Shown piece after piece: positions 1 through 8,311 of a stretch of DNA of 39,562 nucleotides; position 1 is the first letter of the stretch; each line of letters starts with the position of its first letter. The notes under the pieces were generated by a model. That model did no database searches and had not been told where the DNA came from. It worked only from the letters and a program-made list of their open reading frames with translations. Origin of the DNA: Hamadaea sp. (GTDB lineage: Bacteria > Actinomycetota > Actinomycetes > Mycobacteriales > Micromonosporaceae); the NCBI GenBank assembly GCA_013361475.1, contig JABFYB010000709.1:1-39562 (forward strand). The letters are read 5' to 3'. A program made the translations under genes and the position numbers.

Positions 1-623
1 ATGAGTTTGCTGCCCGCGAAGATCATGACGATCTTCTGCTGGGCGTCGGTCTCCTTGTGGTAGACCCCGGCGGCGGTCGTCTTGAACCCGGCGCCCTGCC
101 GCAGGTCGCTGTCCATCTGGTCGCCGATCGCCTTCAGCTCGGCCGAGGTGGATCGCGGGAATCCGGCGATGGTCTCCGGCGCGGAGACGGTGGCGGGGTA
201 CTCCGCCATGATCGGTTTGCCGAAGACGTATCCGGCGACGCCGCCGCCGAGGACGAGCACGACGGCCGCCGCGAGGAAGATCTTCAGACCGGTCCGTCTG
301 CGGCGCGCGGGTTCGTCGGCGGCGGGTGCCGGCGTCGGCATCGTCGCAGCCGGCGTCGTCGGGGCCGACGGCTGGGGGTCGTCGGCGTACGTCTGACGCG
401 GGAAGACCTGGCGGGGGTATTCGGCGGTGCGCTGGTCCTGATAGCTCGAATCCGGTTGGCCGTCGTTCAGGTCGTTGAGGCGGGCGTACGGGTCACGCGG
501 TCGGTCACCGTCACCGTCGGACGGCGGGTAGCCGTGCTGCGGCCGGTATCCGGCGGGTCCCTGCTCGGCGCGATCGCGCTCGAACCAGGAGGACGGCTGC
601 GAGCCGCCGGAGGGGTAGGTCAC
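1..623 (-). CDS. Membrane-anchored hypothetical protein, 3' end outside window
   Basis: I do not recognise this protein. Translation from GTG at 623 gives 207 codons and then runs off the left edge. The first ~105 residues are hydrophilic and rich in Pro, Gln, Asp and Tyr. A run of four arginines near 107-110 precedes one hydrophobic helix (about 113-136, Ala/Val/Leu/Gly), and the rest should lie outside the membrane. The start is fixed by an AAAGGAG ribosome-binding site seven bases upstream. This disordered, Pro/Gln-rich cytoplasmic head plus single anchor is common in actinobacterial envelope proteins of unknown role. It is divergent from valS across about 100 bp. The gene is clear; its function is unknown. 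Confidence 0.8.
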   Translation of the reverse strand, partial: MTYPSGGSQPSSWFERDRAEQGPAGYRPQHGYPPSDGDGDRPRDPYARLNDLNDGQPDSSYQDQRTAEYPRQVFPRQTYADDPQPSAPTTPAATMPTPAPAADEPARRRRTGLKIFLAAAVVLVLGGGVAGYVFGKPIMAEYPATVSAPETIAGFPRSTSAELKAIGDQMDSDLRQGAGFKTTAAGVYHKETDAQQKIVMIFAGSKL

Positions 624-714
624 GGTTTGGCTCCTTTTCGGGGGTGCCGGGCGATCGTAAACGGTCTCAGCGCTCTGGGGCCACCGCCGCGGTCGGGCGT
701 ACCGAGCCGGTCCG

Positions 715-720
715 TAGACT
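715..720 (+). promoter_or_regulatory. -10 box for a leaderless valS transcript
   Basis: TAGACT fits the actinobacterial TANNNT -10 consensus. It ends six bases before the GTG start at 727, so the expected transcription start coincides with the first base of the start codon. No Shine-Dalgarno sequence precedes that GTG, which agrees with a leaderless mRNA. No clear -35 element is visible. Confidence 0.55.
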
Positions 721-726
721 GACCTG

Positions 727-3378
727 GTGACCGAGACTGCCCAGAACACCCCCTCGACCGTTGAGCTCGCCGCCGCGTACCAGCCTGGTGAGGTGGAGCA
801 ACGCCGATATGAGCAGTGGGTCTCCGAGGGGCATTTCCGCGCCGACGCCGCGAGTGACAAGCCTCCGTTCACCATCGTCATCCCACCGCCGAACGTGACC
901 GGATCGTTGCACATCGGTCACGCACTCGACCACACGATCCAGGACTCCATCGTCCGCCGCAAGCGGATGCAGGGCTACGAGACGTTGTGGCTGCCCGGCA
1001 TGGACCACGCCGGCATCGCGACGCAGAACGTCGTCGAGCGCAAGCTCGCCGCCGACGGTCTGTCCCGGCATGACCTCGGCCGCGAGGCGTTCGTTCAGAA
1101 GGTCTGGGACTGGAAGGCGGAGTCCGGCGGCGCGATCCTCGGTCAGATGCGCCGGCTGGGCGACTCGGTCGACTGGAGCCGTGAGCGGTTCACCATGGAC
1201 GACGGTCTGTCCCGCGCGGTGCAGACGATCTTCAAGCGCCTTTACGACGACGGCCTGATCTACCGGGCCGAGCGGATCATCAACTGGTGCCCGCGCTGTC
1301 TCACGGCGCTCTCGGACATCGAGGTGGAGCACTCCGACGACGAGGGCGAGCTGGTCTCGATTCGCTACGGCTCCTCTCGGGAGCCGGACCAGCAGCTCAG
1401 CGGGGACGGCGACGACGCCATCGTCGTGGCGACGACCCGGGTGGAGACGATGCTCGGCGACACCGCCGTGGCCGTGCACCCCGACGACGAGCGCTACCAG
1501 CACTTGATCGGCACCGAGGTGGAGTTGCCGTTCACCGGGCGCCGGATTCCGATCGTGGCCGACGAGCACGTCGACCCGGCGTTCGGCACCGGCGCGGTCA
1601 AGGTGACCCCGGCGCACGATCCCAACGACTTCGAGATCGGCCAGCGGCATTCGCTGCCGTCGTTGACCATCATGGACGAGCGGGGCGTCATCACGGCGCA
1701 CGGGCCGTTCGAGGGCCTCGACCGCTTCGAGGCGCGCCCGGCGATCGTGGCGGCGCTGCGCGAGCAGGGCCGAATCGTCGCCGAGAAGCGCCCCTACGTG
1801 CACGCCGTCGGCCACTGCTCCCGGTGTAAGACCACTGTGGAGCCCCGCTTGTCGCTGCAGTGGTTCGTCAACACCGGCCCGCTCGCCAAGGCCGCCGGGG
1901 ACGCCGTCCGCGACGGCCGGGTCCGCATCGAGCCGGTCGAGCTGGCCAAGCGCTACTTCGCCTGGGTCGACAACATGCACGACTGGTGCATCTCGCGGCA
2001 GCTGTGGTGGGGTCACCGGATCCCGGTCTGGTACGGCCCGGCCGGCGAGGTCGTCTGCGTCGGGCCGGACGAGCAGCCGCCGTCCGGCGACGGCTGGAAG
2101 CAGGACGACGACGTCCTCGACACCTGGTTCTCCAGCGCGCTGTGGCCGTTCTCCACGCTCGGCTGGCCCGAGCCCACCGCCGAGCTGGCCAAGTTCTACC
2201 CGACGAGCGTCCTGGTCACCGGCTACGACATCCTCTTCTTCTGGGTCGCCCGGATGATGATGTTCGGGCTCTACGCGATGGACGGCAAGCAGCCGTTCGA
2301 CGTGGTTGCCCTGCACGGCATGGTCCGGGACCAGTACGGCAAGAAGATGTCGAAGTCGTTCGGCAACGTGGTCGACCCGCTGGACTGGATGGACCGCTTC
2401 GGCGCGGACGCCACCCGGTTCGCCCTGGCCCGCGGCTCGAACCCGGGTTCGGACGTGGCCGTCAGCGAGGAGTGGGTGCAGGGCTCCCGCAACTTCTGCA
2501 ACAAACTGTGGAACGCCACCCGGTTCGCGCTGCTCAACGGGGCGACCGTCGAAGGGCCGCTGCCGACCGAGCTGTCCGCTGTGGACAAGTGGATCCTGTC
2601 CCGGCTGCAGCACACCATCGCCGAGGTGGACGAGCACTTCGACGGCTTCGAGTTCGCCAAGGCGTGCGACGCGCTGTTCCACTTCGCCTGGGACGACGTC
2701 TGCGACTGGTACGTCGAGCTGGCCAAGCCGGTGCTCACGGGCGGCGGCGAGGCGGCGGAGCGTACTCGTCGGGTTCTCGGCCATGTCCTCGACCAGCTGC
2801 TGCGGCTGCTGCACCCGGTCATTCCGTTCGTCACCGACGAACTGTGGTCCGCGCTCACCCGCCGGGCGACCGTCGTCTCGGAGACCTGGCCGGCCGTCGA
2901 GCCCGGCCTGGTGAACGACGCGGCCGAGGCCGAGGTGGCGGCCCTCCAGCGGGTGGTCACCGAGGTGCGGCGGTTCCGGGCCGACCAGGGCCTCAAGCCC
3001 GGTCAGCGGGTGGCGGCGACGCTCGCGGGGCTCGAGACCGTGGGCATCAGCGGCCACGAGGATCTGATCTTCTCGCTGGTACGCCTGGAGCACGCCGCCG
3101 ACGGGTTCACCGCGACGGCGACGTTGACCGTCGCCGGTGGTGTGACGGTCGCGCTCGACACTCGGGGCAGCATCGACGTCGCCGCCGAGCGCGCGCGGCT
3201 GACCAAGGACCGGGCGGCCGCCGAGAAGGAGGCCGCGCAGTGCCGGGCGAAGCTGGGCAACGAGGCGTTCACCGCGAAGGCTCCGGCCGAGGTGGTCGCC
3301 AAGATCGAGCAGCGGCTGGCGGCGGCCGAGTCCGACCTCGCGCGGATCGATGCCGCGCTGGCTGCTCTGCCTAGCTGA
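727..3378 (+). CDS. valS: Valine--tRNA ligase
   Basis: Class Ia aminoacyl-tRNA synthetase that charges tRNA-Val in the cytoplasm and edits mischarged threonine. The 883-residue product has the expected length. The HIGH motif is at residues 62-65, after the PPPNVTG strand, and KMSKS is at about 540-544. Cys pairs (NWCPRC and CSRCKT) lie around the editing domain, and the [10 protein letters not shown] block of ValS is present. An anticodon-binding domain follows, then a C-terminal Ala/Glu-rich coiled coil (about 815-880) typical of ValS. The GTG start has no Shine-Dalgarno sequence but sits where a leaderless transcript would begin. folC starts ten bases after the stop. No T-box leader is seen here, unlike the one at the right edge. 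Confidence 0.98.
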   Translation: MTETAQNTPSTVELAAAYQPGEVEQRRYEQWVSEGHFRADAASDKPPFTIVIPPPNVTGSLHIGHALDHTIQDSIVRRKRMQGYETLWLPGMDHAGIATQNVVERKLAADGLSRHDLGREAFVQKVWDWKAESGGAILGQMRRLGDSVDWSRERFTMDDGLSRAVQTIFKRLYDDGLIYRAERIINWCPRCLTALSDIEVEHSDDEGELVSIRYGSSREPDQQLSGDGDDAIVVATTRVETMLGDTAVAVHPDDERYQHLIGTEVELPFTGRRIPIVADEHVDPAFGTGAVKVTPAHDPNDFEIGQRHSLPSLTIMDERGVITAHGPFEGLDRFEARPAIVAALREQGRIVAEKRPYVHAVGHCSRCKTTVEPRLSLQWFVNTGPLAKAAGDAVRDGRVRIEPVELAKRYFAWVDNMHDWCISRQLWWGHRIPVWYGPAGEVVCVGPDEQPPSGDGWKQDDDVLDTWFSSALWPFSTLGWPEPTAELAKFYPTSVLVTGYDILFFWVARMMMFGLYAMDGKQPFDVVALHGMVRDQYGKKMSKSFGNVVDPLDWMDRFGADATRFALARGSNPGSDVAVSEEWVQGSRNFCNKLWNATRFALLNGATVEGPLPTELSAVDKWILSRLQHTIAEVDEHFDGFEFAKACDALFHFAWDDVCDWYVELAKPVLTGGGEAAERTRRVLGHVLDQLLRLLHPVIPFVTDELWSALTRRATVVSETWPAVEPGLVNDAAEAEVAALQRVVTEVRRFRADQGLKPGQRVAATLAGLETVGISGHEDLIFSLVRLEHAADGFTATATLTVAGGVTVALDTRGSIDVAAERARLTKDRAAAEKEAAQCRAKLGNEAFTAKAPAEVVAKIEQRLAAAESDLARIDAALAALPS

Positions 3379-3388
3379 CGGGGAGATC

Positions 3389-4741
3389 ATGAGCGACGAA
3401 GTGCAGGAGCAGATGCGGGCCGCCGAGGCGGAGCTGGAGTCACGCGGCTTCACCCGGATGGTGTTCGATCTCGGGCGCATCACCGAACTGCTCGACGTGC
3501 TCGGCAGTCCGCAGCGGGCGTACCCGTCGATCCACCTGACCGGCACGAACGGCAAGACGTCGACGGCCCGGATGATCGACAGCCTGTTGCGGGCCTACGG
3601 CCTGCACACCGGGCGGTACACGAGCCCGCACCTGGAGACGGTGCGGGAGCGGATCAGCCTCGACGGCGAGCCGGTCGACGAGGAGCGGTTCACGCGGATC
3701 TACGACGAGGTCGCGCCGGTCGCGCAGCTGCTCGACGCCCGCAACGACGAGCCGCTGACTTACTTCGACATGACCACGGCGCTGGCCTTCGCCACCTTCG
3801 CCGACGCTCCGGTGGACGTCGGCGTCGTCGAGGTCGGCCTCGGCGGTGCGGACGACTCGACGAACGTTCTGCAGGCGGGCGTCACGGTGATCACGCCGAT
3901 CGGTCTCGACCACACCGAGTGGCTGGGCGACACGATCTACGACATCGCGCTCGCCAAGTCCGGGATCGTCCACGCCGGATCGACCCTGATCTGCGCGCAG
4001 CAACCGGAGGAGGCCCTGGAGCCGATCCTGGAGCGCTGTGCCGAGGTGGGCGCGACCATCGCCCGCGAGGGCCTGGAGTTCGGCGTGATCCAGCGGAACG
4101 TGGCGCTCGGCGGCCAGGTGCTCACACTGCAGGGTCTCGGCGGGGTCTACGAGGACGTCTTCATCCCGTTGCACGGCGCGCACCAGGCGCAGAACGCCGC
4201 CGTGGCGCTCGCCGCGGTCGAGGCGTTCCTCGGTGCCGGGGCGAGCAGCGGCAAGGTCAAGCAGCTCGACGTCGAACTGGTCCGGGAGGGGTTCGCCACG
4301 GCCAGCTCGCCCGGCCGGCTGGAGCGCGTACGCAGTGCGCCGACGATCCTGCTGGACGCCGCGCACAACCCGCACGGGATGACCGCCACCGTGGCGGCGT
4401 TGACCGAGGAGTTCACCTTCCATCGGCTCGTCGGCGTGGTGGCCGCGTTCGCCGACAAGGACGTGCAGGGCGTCCTGGAGTTGCTGGAGCCGGTGCTCGA
4501 CGAGATCGTGGTCAGCCGCAACTCGTCGCCCCGGTCGATGGCTCCCGATCAGCTCGGCGACCTGGCCGCCGAGATCTTCGGCGAGGACCGCGTCCACGTC
4601 GTCCCCGACCTGCCCGACGCGATCTCGGAGGCGGTCGTCCTGGCCGAGGAGGATCAGGACGGCCCGCTCAGCGGGGTCGGCGTGCTCATCACCGGCTCGG
4701 TCGTGACCGTGGCCGACGCCCGGAGGCTGTTGAAGCGATGA
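3389..4741 (+). CDS. folC: Folylpolyglutamate synthase / dihydrofolate synthase
   Basis: Mur-ligase-family enzyme that adds glutamate to dihydropteroate or to reduced folates using ATP, in the cytoplasm. The product is 450 residues. The ATP-binding loop TGTNGKTS lies at about 51-58, followed by the folate-binding GRYTSPHLE strand; the central-domain GLDHTEWLG and the later LLDAAHNPHG block, both typical of FolC, are present. I chose ATG at 3389, with GGGGAG three bases upstream, over an in-frame start at 3350 inside valS. The stop overlaps the next gene by four bases (ATGA), which suggests translational coupling. The arrangement valS-folC-small membrane protein is a familiar actinobacterial one. 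Confidence 0.96.
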   Translation: MSDEVQEQMRAAEAELESRGFTRMVFDLGRITELLDVLGSPQRAYPSIHLTGTNGKTSTARMIDSLLRAYGLHTGRYTSPHLETVRERISLDGEPVDEERFTRIYDEVAPVAQLLDARNDEPLTYFDMTTALAFATFADAPVDVGVVEVGLGGADDSTNVLQAGVTVITPIGLDHTEWLGDTIYDIALAKSGIVHAGSTLICAQQPEEALEPILERCAEVGATIAREGLEFGVIQRNVALGGQVLTLQGLGGVYEDVFIPLHGAHQAQNAAVALAAVEAFLGAGASSGKVKQLDVELVREGFATASSPGRLERVRSAPTILLDAAHNPHGMTATVAALTEEFTFHRLVGVVAAFADKDVQGVLELLEPVLDEIVVSRNSSPRSMAPDQLGDLAAEIFGEDRVHVVPDLPDAISEAVVLAEEDQDGPLSGVGVLITGSVVTVADARRLLKR

Positions 4742-5088
4742 CCGAGGTCAAACCGTCCGGACTGCGCAACCCGGAGAAAGCCGTACGCGGGCTCGGCGCG
4801 GCGGCGCTGTCGCTCGAAGGCATCACCCTGCTGCTCGGCATCGCCCCCATCCGGATGCTCGGCACCGGGCACCCCACTGCGGCGATCATCATCCTGATCG
4901 TGGCCGCTGTGGTGGCCTTCACCCTCGTCGGGATGATGGGCCGGCCCTGGGCCTGGCACGCCGCCGGGGCGCTGCAGCTCGCGCTCATCGTGGGTGGGCT
5001 CGCGCACTGGATGATCGCCGCGGTCGGCGTGACCTTCGGGCTCGCCTGGCTCTACGTGCTCAAGGTACGCCGCCAGATCCTGTCCTGA
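4738..5088 (+). CDS. DUF4233-type four-helix membrane protein
   Basis: A 116-residue integral membrane protein of unknown function. Four hydrophobic segments are visible, at about 22-40, 45-65, 70-88 and 90-108, with short polar ends (N-terminal KPSGLRNPEKAVRG; C-terminal KVRRQILS). Its start overlaps the folC stop by four bases, so it is translated with folC. Small membrane proteins of this kind, called DUF4233, commonly follow folC in actinobacteria, which is the main basis for the name. No catalytic motif is seen. Confidence 0.85.
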   Translation: MTEVKPSGLRNPEKAVRGLGAAALSLEGITLLLGIAPIRMLGTGHPTAAIIILIVAAVVAFTLVGMMGRPWAWHAAGALQLALIVGGLAHWMIAAVGVTFGLAWLYVLKVRRQILS

Positions 5089-5097
5089 TCCGCCGAT

Positions 5098-6429
5098 TCA
5101 GTGGCGGGAACGCCACTGCGTCAGGTTCACCGCGTGCCCGTCCGGGTCGCGGAAGGCGGCCGCCCACAGTTCCAGGCGCTCGCCCCGGTTGACCACGCGC
5201 GGGGCGTACGTGAACGTGACGCCCTTCTCGACGAGGTCGGAGTGCACCCGGTCGAGGTCGTCGACCTCCAGGTTCAGGTGCGTCAGGCGGCGATTGCCCG
5301 CGGTCAGGTCCTCGGCCCGGCGCAGCACGATGCGGGTGTCCCCGGAGGACAACACGGCGTTGCCGTGGCCGCTGTCGATCTCGTCGAAGCCGAGCAGGTC
5401 ACGGTAGAACGCGACCGACCGAGCCACGTCGGCGACGAGCAAGGTCACTCCGACGGCGTTCACGGAACCGCCGCCGCGCGCGGAGTACGCCGGGATGGGG
5501 TCCACCGGCGGCTCGGTGCGCCCGAGGAAGCCGCCGTCCTCAGGACTGGTCCGCGGATTCGGCGGCAGGTCGCCCAGGGCCGACGGGGTCGCCTCGGAGA
5601 AGTCGATGATGTCCACCCGCAGAGGTGCGTCCGGGCCTTCGATGATCTGGCCCTCCAGCACCTGCGTGGTCCCGCTCGCACCGTCGGCCGCCTCTTCGCG
5701 TGCTTCGTCGCGGCGCTCGGTCCGGGGACGAGGGCTGGGACGCCGCCGATGCGGCAGGTCCGGCCCCTCCGGCCCCTCGTCGTAGGCCGGCGGCCCTTGG
5801 GCGGCCCGGGCGGCGGCGACCTCCTCGGCCAGATCGGAGTCGCGGTAGCCGGCCAAATCGTCGCGGTCGTCCTCGTCGTAGTCCTCGAACCGCATCGGCC
5901 CGGCCTGGTGCCCCGACCGGTCGTCGTAAAGCGGCCCCTCGTCGTCGATGAGGCCCTCGTACTCGGAGTAGGCGTCGTCCTGGTAGCGCTGCGTATGGGT
6001 GAGGATCTCGTCCCAGAGGACCCGGACGCGGCGGATGTCGTCGACCGCCACCCGGATCGGCAGCACGTCGCCGACGGCGGGCCACTTCGCCACCGGCACC
6101 CGCGGATCGCGTACGCGCACCGACGCCGGCGGATGGCCGGGCGCCTCGATCTGCAGGTGCATCTCGATGCGGCCATGCGTCAGCGTCGCGGGCGGCTCGG
6201 TCGCCTCCAGCACGTGCGCGGTGCCGACGACGAACGCCCGGTCGGCTCCGCGGAACGACGACGTCAGCATGAGGGCGACGGCCAGGATCACCATCGCGAC
6301 CCCGACGGCGCCCAACGGCCAGCTCGTCAGGCCGAGCCCGGCCATCGCGGTGAAGACCCCGAGCGAACCCAAGGCCACCGCGCCGGTCGCGCGTACTGCC
6401 CCGATCTTCTTCCGCTGGCCGTTTGCCAC
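5098..6429 (-). CDS. Membrane protein with C-terminal VOC (glyoxalase-like) domain
   Basis: A 443-residue protein. An N-terminal basic stretch is followed by two hydrophobic helices (about 12-58) and a small beta-rich domain. A long acidic, low-complexity linker (about 165-320, rich in Asp, Glu, Arg and Pro) leads to a VOC-fold domain over the last ~120 residues, recognised by VADVARSVAFYRDLLGF and RDPDGHAVNL. Of the usual metal ligands, His is kept in THLNLEV, but the first position appears to be Gly and the last Asn, so a complete metal site is doubtful. The start is GTG at 6429 with GGAGGG seven bases upstream; the frame stays open upstream to 6771, but that part is not protein-like. It is convergent with DUF4233 and divergent from ndk. 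The role is unknown. Confidence 0.85.
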   Translation of the reverse strand: MANGQRKKIGAVRATGAVALGSLGVFTAMAGLGLTSWPLGAVGVAMVILAVALMLTSSFRGADRAFVVGTAHVLEATEPPATLTHGRIEMHLQIEAPGHPPASVRVRDPRVPVAKWPAVGDVLPIRVAVDDIRRVRVLWDEILTHTQRYQDDAYSEYEGLIDDEGPLYDDRSGHQAGPMRFEDYDEDDRDDLAGYRDSDLAEEVAAARAAQGPPAYDEGPEGPDLPHRRRPSPRPRTERRDEAREEAADGASGTTQVLEGQIIEGPDAPLRVDIIDFSEATPSALGDLPPNPRTSPEDGGFLGRTEPPVDPIPAYSARGGGSVNAVGVTLLVADVARSVAFYRDLLGFDEIDSGHGNAVLSSGDTRIVLRRAEDLTAGNRRLTHLNLEVDDLDRVHSDLVEKGVTFTYAPRVVNRGERLELWAAAFRDPDGHAVNLTQWRSRH

Positions 6430-6507
6430 GTTTCGTCCCTCCCCGGCGACCCGCGTCCCCCAACGACCCGATCGTGCCACAGCGGGGGAAGTCGGCGTCT
6501 TGAAGTA

Positions 6508-6513
6508 AACATA
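6508..6513 (-). promoter_or_regulatory. Candidate -10 box for the VOC membrane protein gene
   Basis: On the minus strand this reads TATGTT, in the only AT-rich patch of the 223-base divergent gap 6430-6652. It lies about 80 bases upstream of the GTG at 6429. No convincing -35 element is seen. Confidence 0.3.
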
Positions 6514-6592
6514 GGGGGGCGTCGCGGCCTGGGGAAGGGCCGATCGGGTGTGGCTGATCGGGGGTTCACGGTGGCTTGCCCGGCTCGGTCGG

Positions 6593-6598
6593 TAGTCT
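6593..6598 (+). promoter_or_regulatory. Candidate -10 box for ndk
   Basis: TAGTCT matches the TANNNT pattern and lies 54 bases upstream of the ndk start, leaving a short 5' leader that contains the AGGAGG ribosome-binding site at about 6640-6645. The -35 region is not recognisable. Confidence 0.4.
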
Positions 6599-6652
6599 GC
6601 TGATGAACCACGCTCACAAAGGGCGCAGCCGGAAAACCCAGGAGGAAAGCTC

Positions 6653-7063
6653 GTGGCCGAGCGCACGCTCGTACTGATCAAGCCGGACGCGGTACGCCGA
6701 GGGCTGGTCGGGGAGATCATCAGCCGGTTCGAGCGTAAGGGGCTCGAGATCGACGCGCTGGTGCTGCGCACGATGGACGCCGACCTCGCCGACGCGCACT
6801 ACGCGGAGCACGTGACCAAGGCGTTCTACCCGCCACTGAAGCAGTTCATGACCTCGGGTCCGCTGCTCGCGGCGATCATCTCCGGCGACGAGGCGATCAG
6901 CGTCGTGCGTACTCTCGTCGGCGCGACGGACGGACGGGCCGCCGCGGCCGGCACGATCCGGGGCGACCTGTCGCTGTCCAACCGGGAGAACCTGGTGCAC
7001 GCCTCGGACTCGACGGAGTCGGCCGAGCGCGAGATCAAGCTCTGGTTCCCCGAGGCGGTCTGA
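6653..7063 (+). CDS. ndk: Nucleoside-diphosphate kinase
   Basis: Transfers the gamma-phosphate between nucleoside tri- and diphosphates through a phospho-histidine, keeping NTP pools balanced. The product has 136 residues, the usual length. It begins with [20 protein letters not shown], and the active-site histidine is His116 in NLVHASDS. The conserved [16 protein letters not shown] block lies just before it. The GTG start is supported by AGGAGG eight bases upstream. The gene converges on the LCP gene, with a small hairpin in the 27-base gap. Confidence 0.98.
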   Translation: MAERTLVLIKPDAVRRGLVGEIISRFERKGLEIDALVLRTMDADLADAHYAEHVTKAFYPPLKQFMTSGPLLAAIISGDEAISVVRTLVGATDGRAAAAGTIRGDLSLSNRENLVHASDSTESAEREIKLWFPEAV

Positions 7064-7064
7064 G

Positions 7065-7079
7065 GGCCGTCGTACGGCC
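7065..7079. terminator. Short hairpin between convergent ndk and LCP genes
   Basis: GGCCGT-CGT-ACGGCC forms a perfect six-base-pair stem with a three-base loop directly after the ndk stop. There is no T tract, as is common for actinobacterial terminators. It could serve either strand, since the two genes converge here. Confidence 0.4.
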
Positions 7080-7090
7080 GGGAGACACCG

Positions 7091-8179
7091 TCACGACTTC
7101 GGCGGCTGCCAGGTCGCGGCGGTGTCGTTGTTGATCGCGGCGAAGAGCGTGGCGGCGACCGGCTTGTTGGCGTACACCACGCTCTGACTGCCCTCCCAAC
7201 CAGTGCCGGTGGTCGGGTTCGTGATGAACCGGACCTTGCTGCTCGGGATTCCGCGTAGCCCCATCGCCGTGCCGAACAGGTCGAAGTCCTTGTCGGCCGA
7301 GATCGCGCTGGCGGTGGCGGTCAGGAAGCCGTTGAGCTTGCCGGGATCGGTCAGGATGCCCGCGCTGGTCGCCTTGGCGAGAATCGCCTTGATGACCTGC
7401 TGCTGGTGCTGGATCCGGGAGAAGTCGCCGTTGGCGAACTGTTTGCGCTGCCGCGAGTAGTCGAGCGCCTCGGCGCCGTTCAGGTGCTGCATCCCGGCCG
7501 AGAACTTCCGGTAGGGCGGGTGGATCGACGTGAAGTTCTTCTCCACGTTCACGTCGATGCCGCCCAGCGTGTCGACGACCTTGGCGAAGCCCTCGAAGTC
7601 GATGACGACGACATGGTCGATGCGCACCTTCGAGTACTGCTCCACCGTCCGCACCATCAGCGGGATGCCGCCCCAGGCGAACGCTGCGTTGATCTTCGCC
7701 TTCACCCCGCCCCGGCCGGTCGACGTCCGCGGGATGTCGAGCCACGTGTCGCGCGGGATCGAGACGACCTGTGCCGCCGAGTGATCGGTCGTGACGTGGG
7801 CCAGCATGATGGTGTCGGTCCGGGACCCGTCGAGGTCGGGATTCCGCGAGTCGCTGCCCAGGATCAGGATGTTCATCGCCTTGGTGGCCTCCGGCGGCTT
7901 CGTCGGCCGTTCCGACTCCACCACCTCGGCGAACGCGTCGACGCGGGTCACCTTGTTCTCCACCGACTTCAGGTAGAGGCGCAGGCCGACCACGCCGCCC
8001 GCGGCGACCAGGGCGACCACGACCAGACTCCACAAGGTGACGCGGAGCCACCGACGGCGCTTCTTCACTGGAACCGGAGCCTCGTCGGCTGCCGGGTCGG
8101 CCGTCGTCGCGGCCGCATCGCCCCCGTGGGCGATCTCCTGGGGATCGATGCTGTCACCAGCATCCGAGGGGATCGACAT
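7091..8179 (-). CDS. LCP-family (LytR-CpsA-Psr) glycopolymer ligase
   Basis: LCP proteins transfer glycopolymers from their polyprenyl-pyrophosphate carrier to peptidoglycan (or to another acceptor) on the outer face of the membrane. The 362-residue product has an acidic cytoplasmic head, a KKRRRW stop-transfer patch, one membrane helix (about 46-68) and an extracellular LCP domain from about residue 100. Family motifs are NILILGSDSR (101-112), SRTDTIML (119-126) and SIPRDTWLDIP (140-150), with the Arg and Asp residues that bind the pyrophosphate. NGAEALDYSRQRKQFANGDFSRIQHQQ is the usual C-terminal LCP block. ATG at 8179 was chosen as the first Met giving a normal N-terminus; the Shine-Dalgarno sequence is weak. 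Its place beside a glycosyltransferase locus suggests it attaches that polymer to the wall. Confidence 0.93.
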   Translation of the reverse strand: MSIPSDAGDSIDPQEIAHGGDAAATTADPAADEAPVPVKKRRRWLRVTLWSLVVVALVAAGGVVGLRLYLKSVENKVTRVDAFAEVVESERPTKPPEATKAMNILILGSDSRNPDLDGSRTDTIMLAHVTTDHSAAQVVSIPRDTWLDIPRTSTGRGGVKAKINAAFAWGGIPLMVRTVEQYSKVRIDHVVVIDFEGFAKVVDTLGGIDVNVEKNFTSIHPPYRKFSAGMQHLNGAEALDYSRQRKQFANGDFSRIQHQQQVIKAILAKATSAGILTDPGKLNGFLTATASAISADKDFDLFGTAMGLRGIPSSKVRFITNPTTGTGWEGSQSVVYANKPVAATLFAAINNDTAATWQPPKS

Positions 8180-8311
8180 GGGACCAGACGATACCGTGCG
8201 CCGAAGCTCATCCCGGGACCGCGAGAACCAAGTCGACCAGGCCCGCCGTGTTAGCATGCGCGCCGGTCCGGCCGTGCGCGGAGGGCCGATTCGATCGAGG
8301 GGGCGCGTCGG

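Noticed and set aside
57-722. A plus-strand open frame at the left edge
   Set aside because: It is Gly/Arg/Val-rich with no ribosome-binding site and lies opposite the minus-strand membrane protein, which has a good ribosome-binding site and a sensible membrane helix.
624-726. A T-box leader for valS, by analogy with the right edge
   Set aside because: No stem with a valine specifier and no T-box bulge is seen; the -10 box points to a leaderless transcript.
667-3555. A 962-codon open frame on the minus strand opposite valS
   Set aside because: It is the antisense shadow of a high-GC gene. The product is rich in Arg, Gly, Ala and His with no domain, and valS on the plus strand is unmistakable.
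6430-6771. N-terminal extension of the VOC membrane protein to 6771
   Set aside because: It would overlap ndk on the other strand, has no protein-like features, and the GTG at 6429 has a good GGAGGG site.
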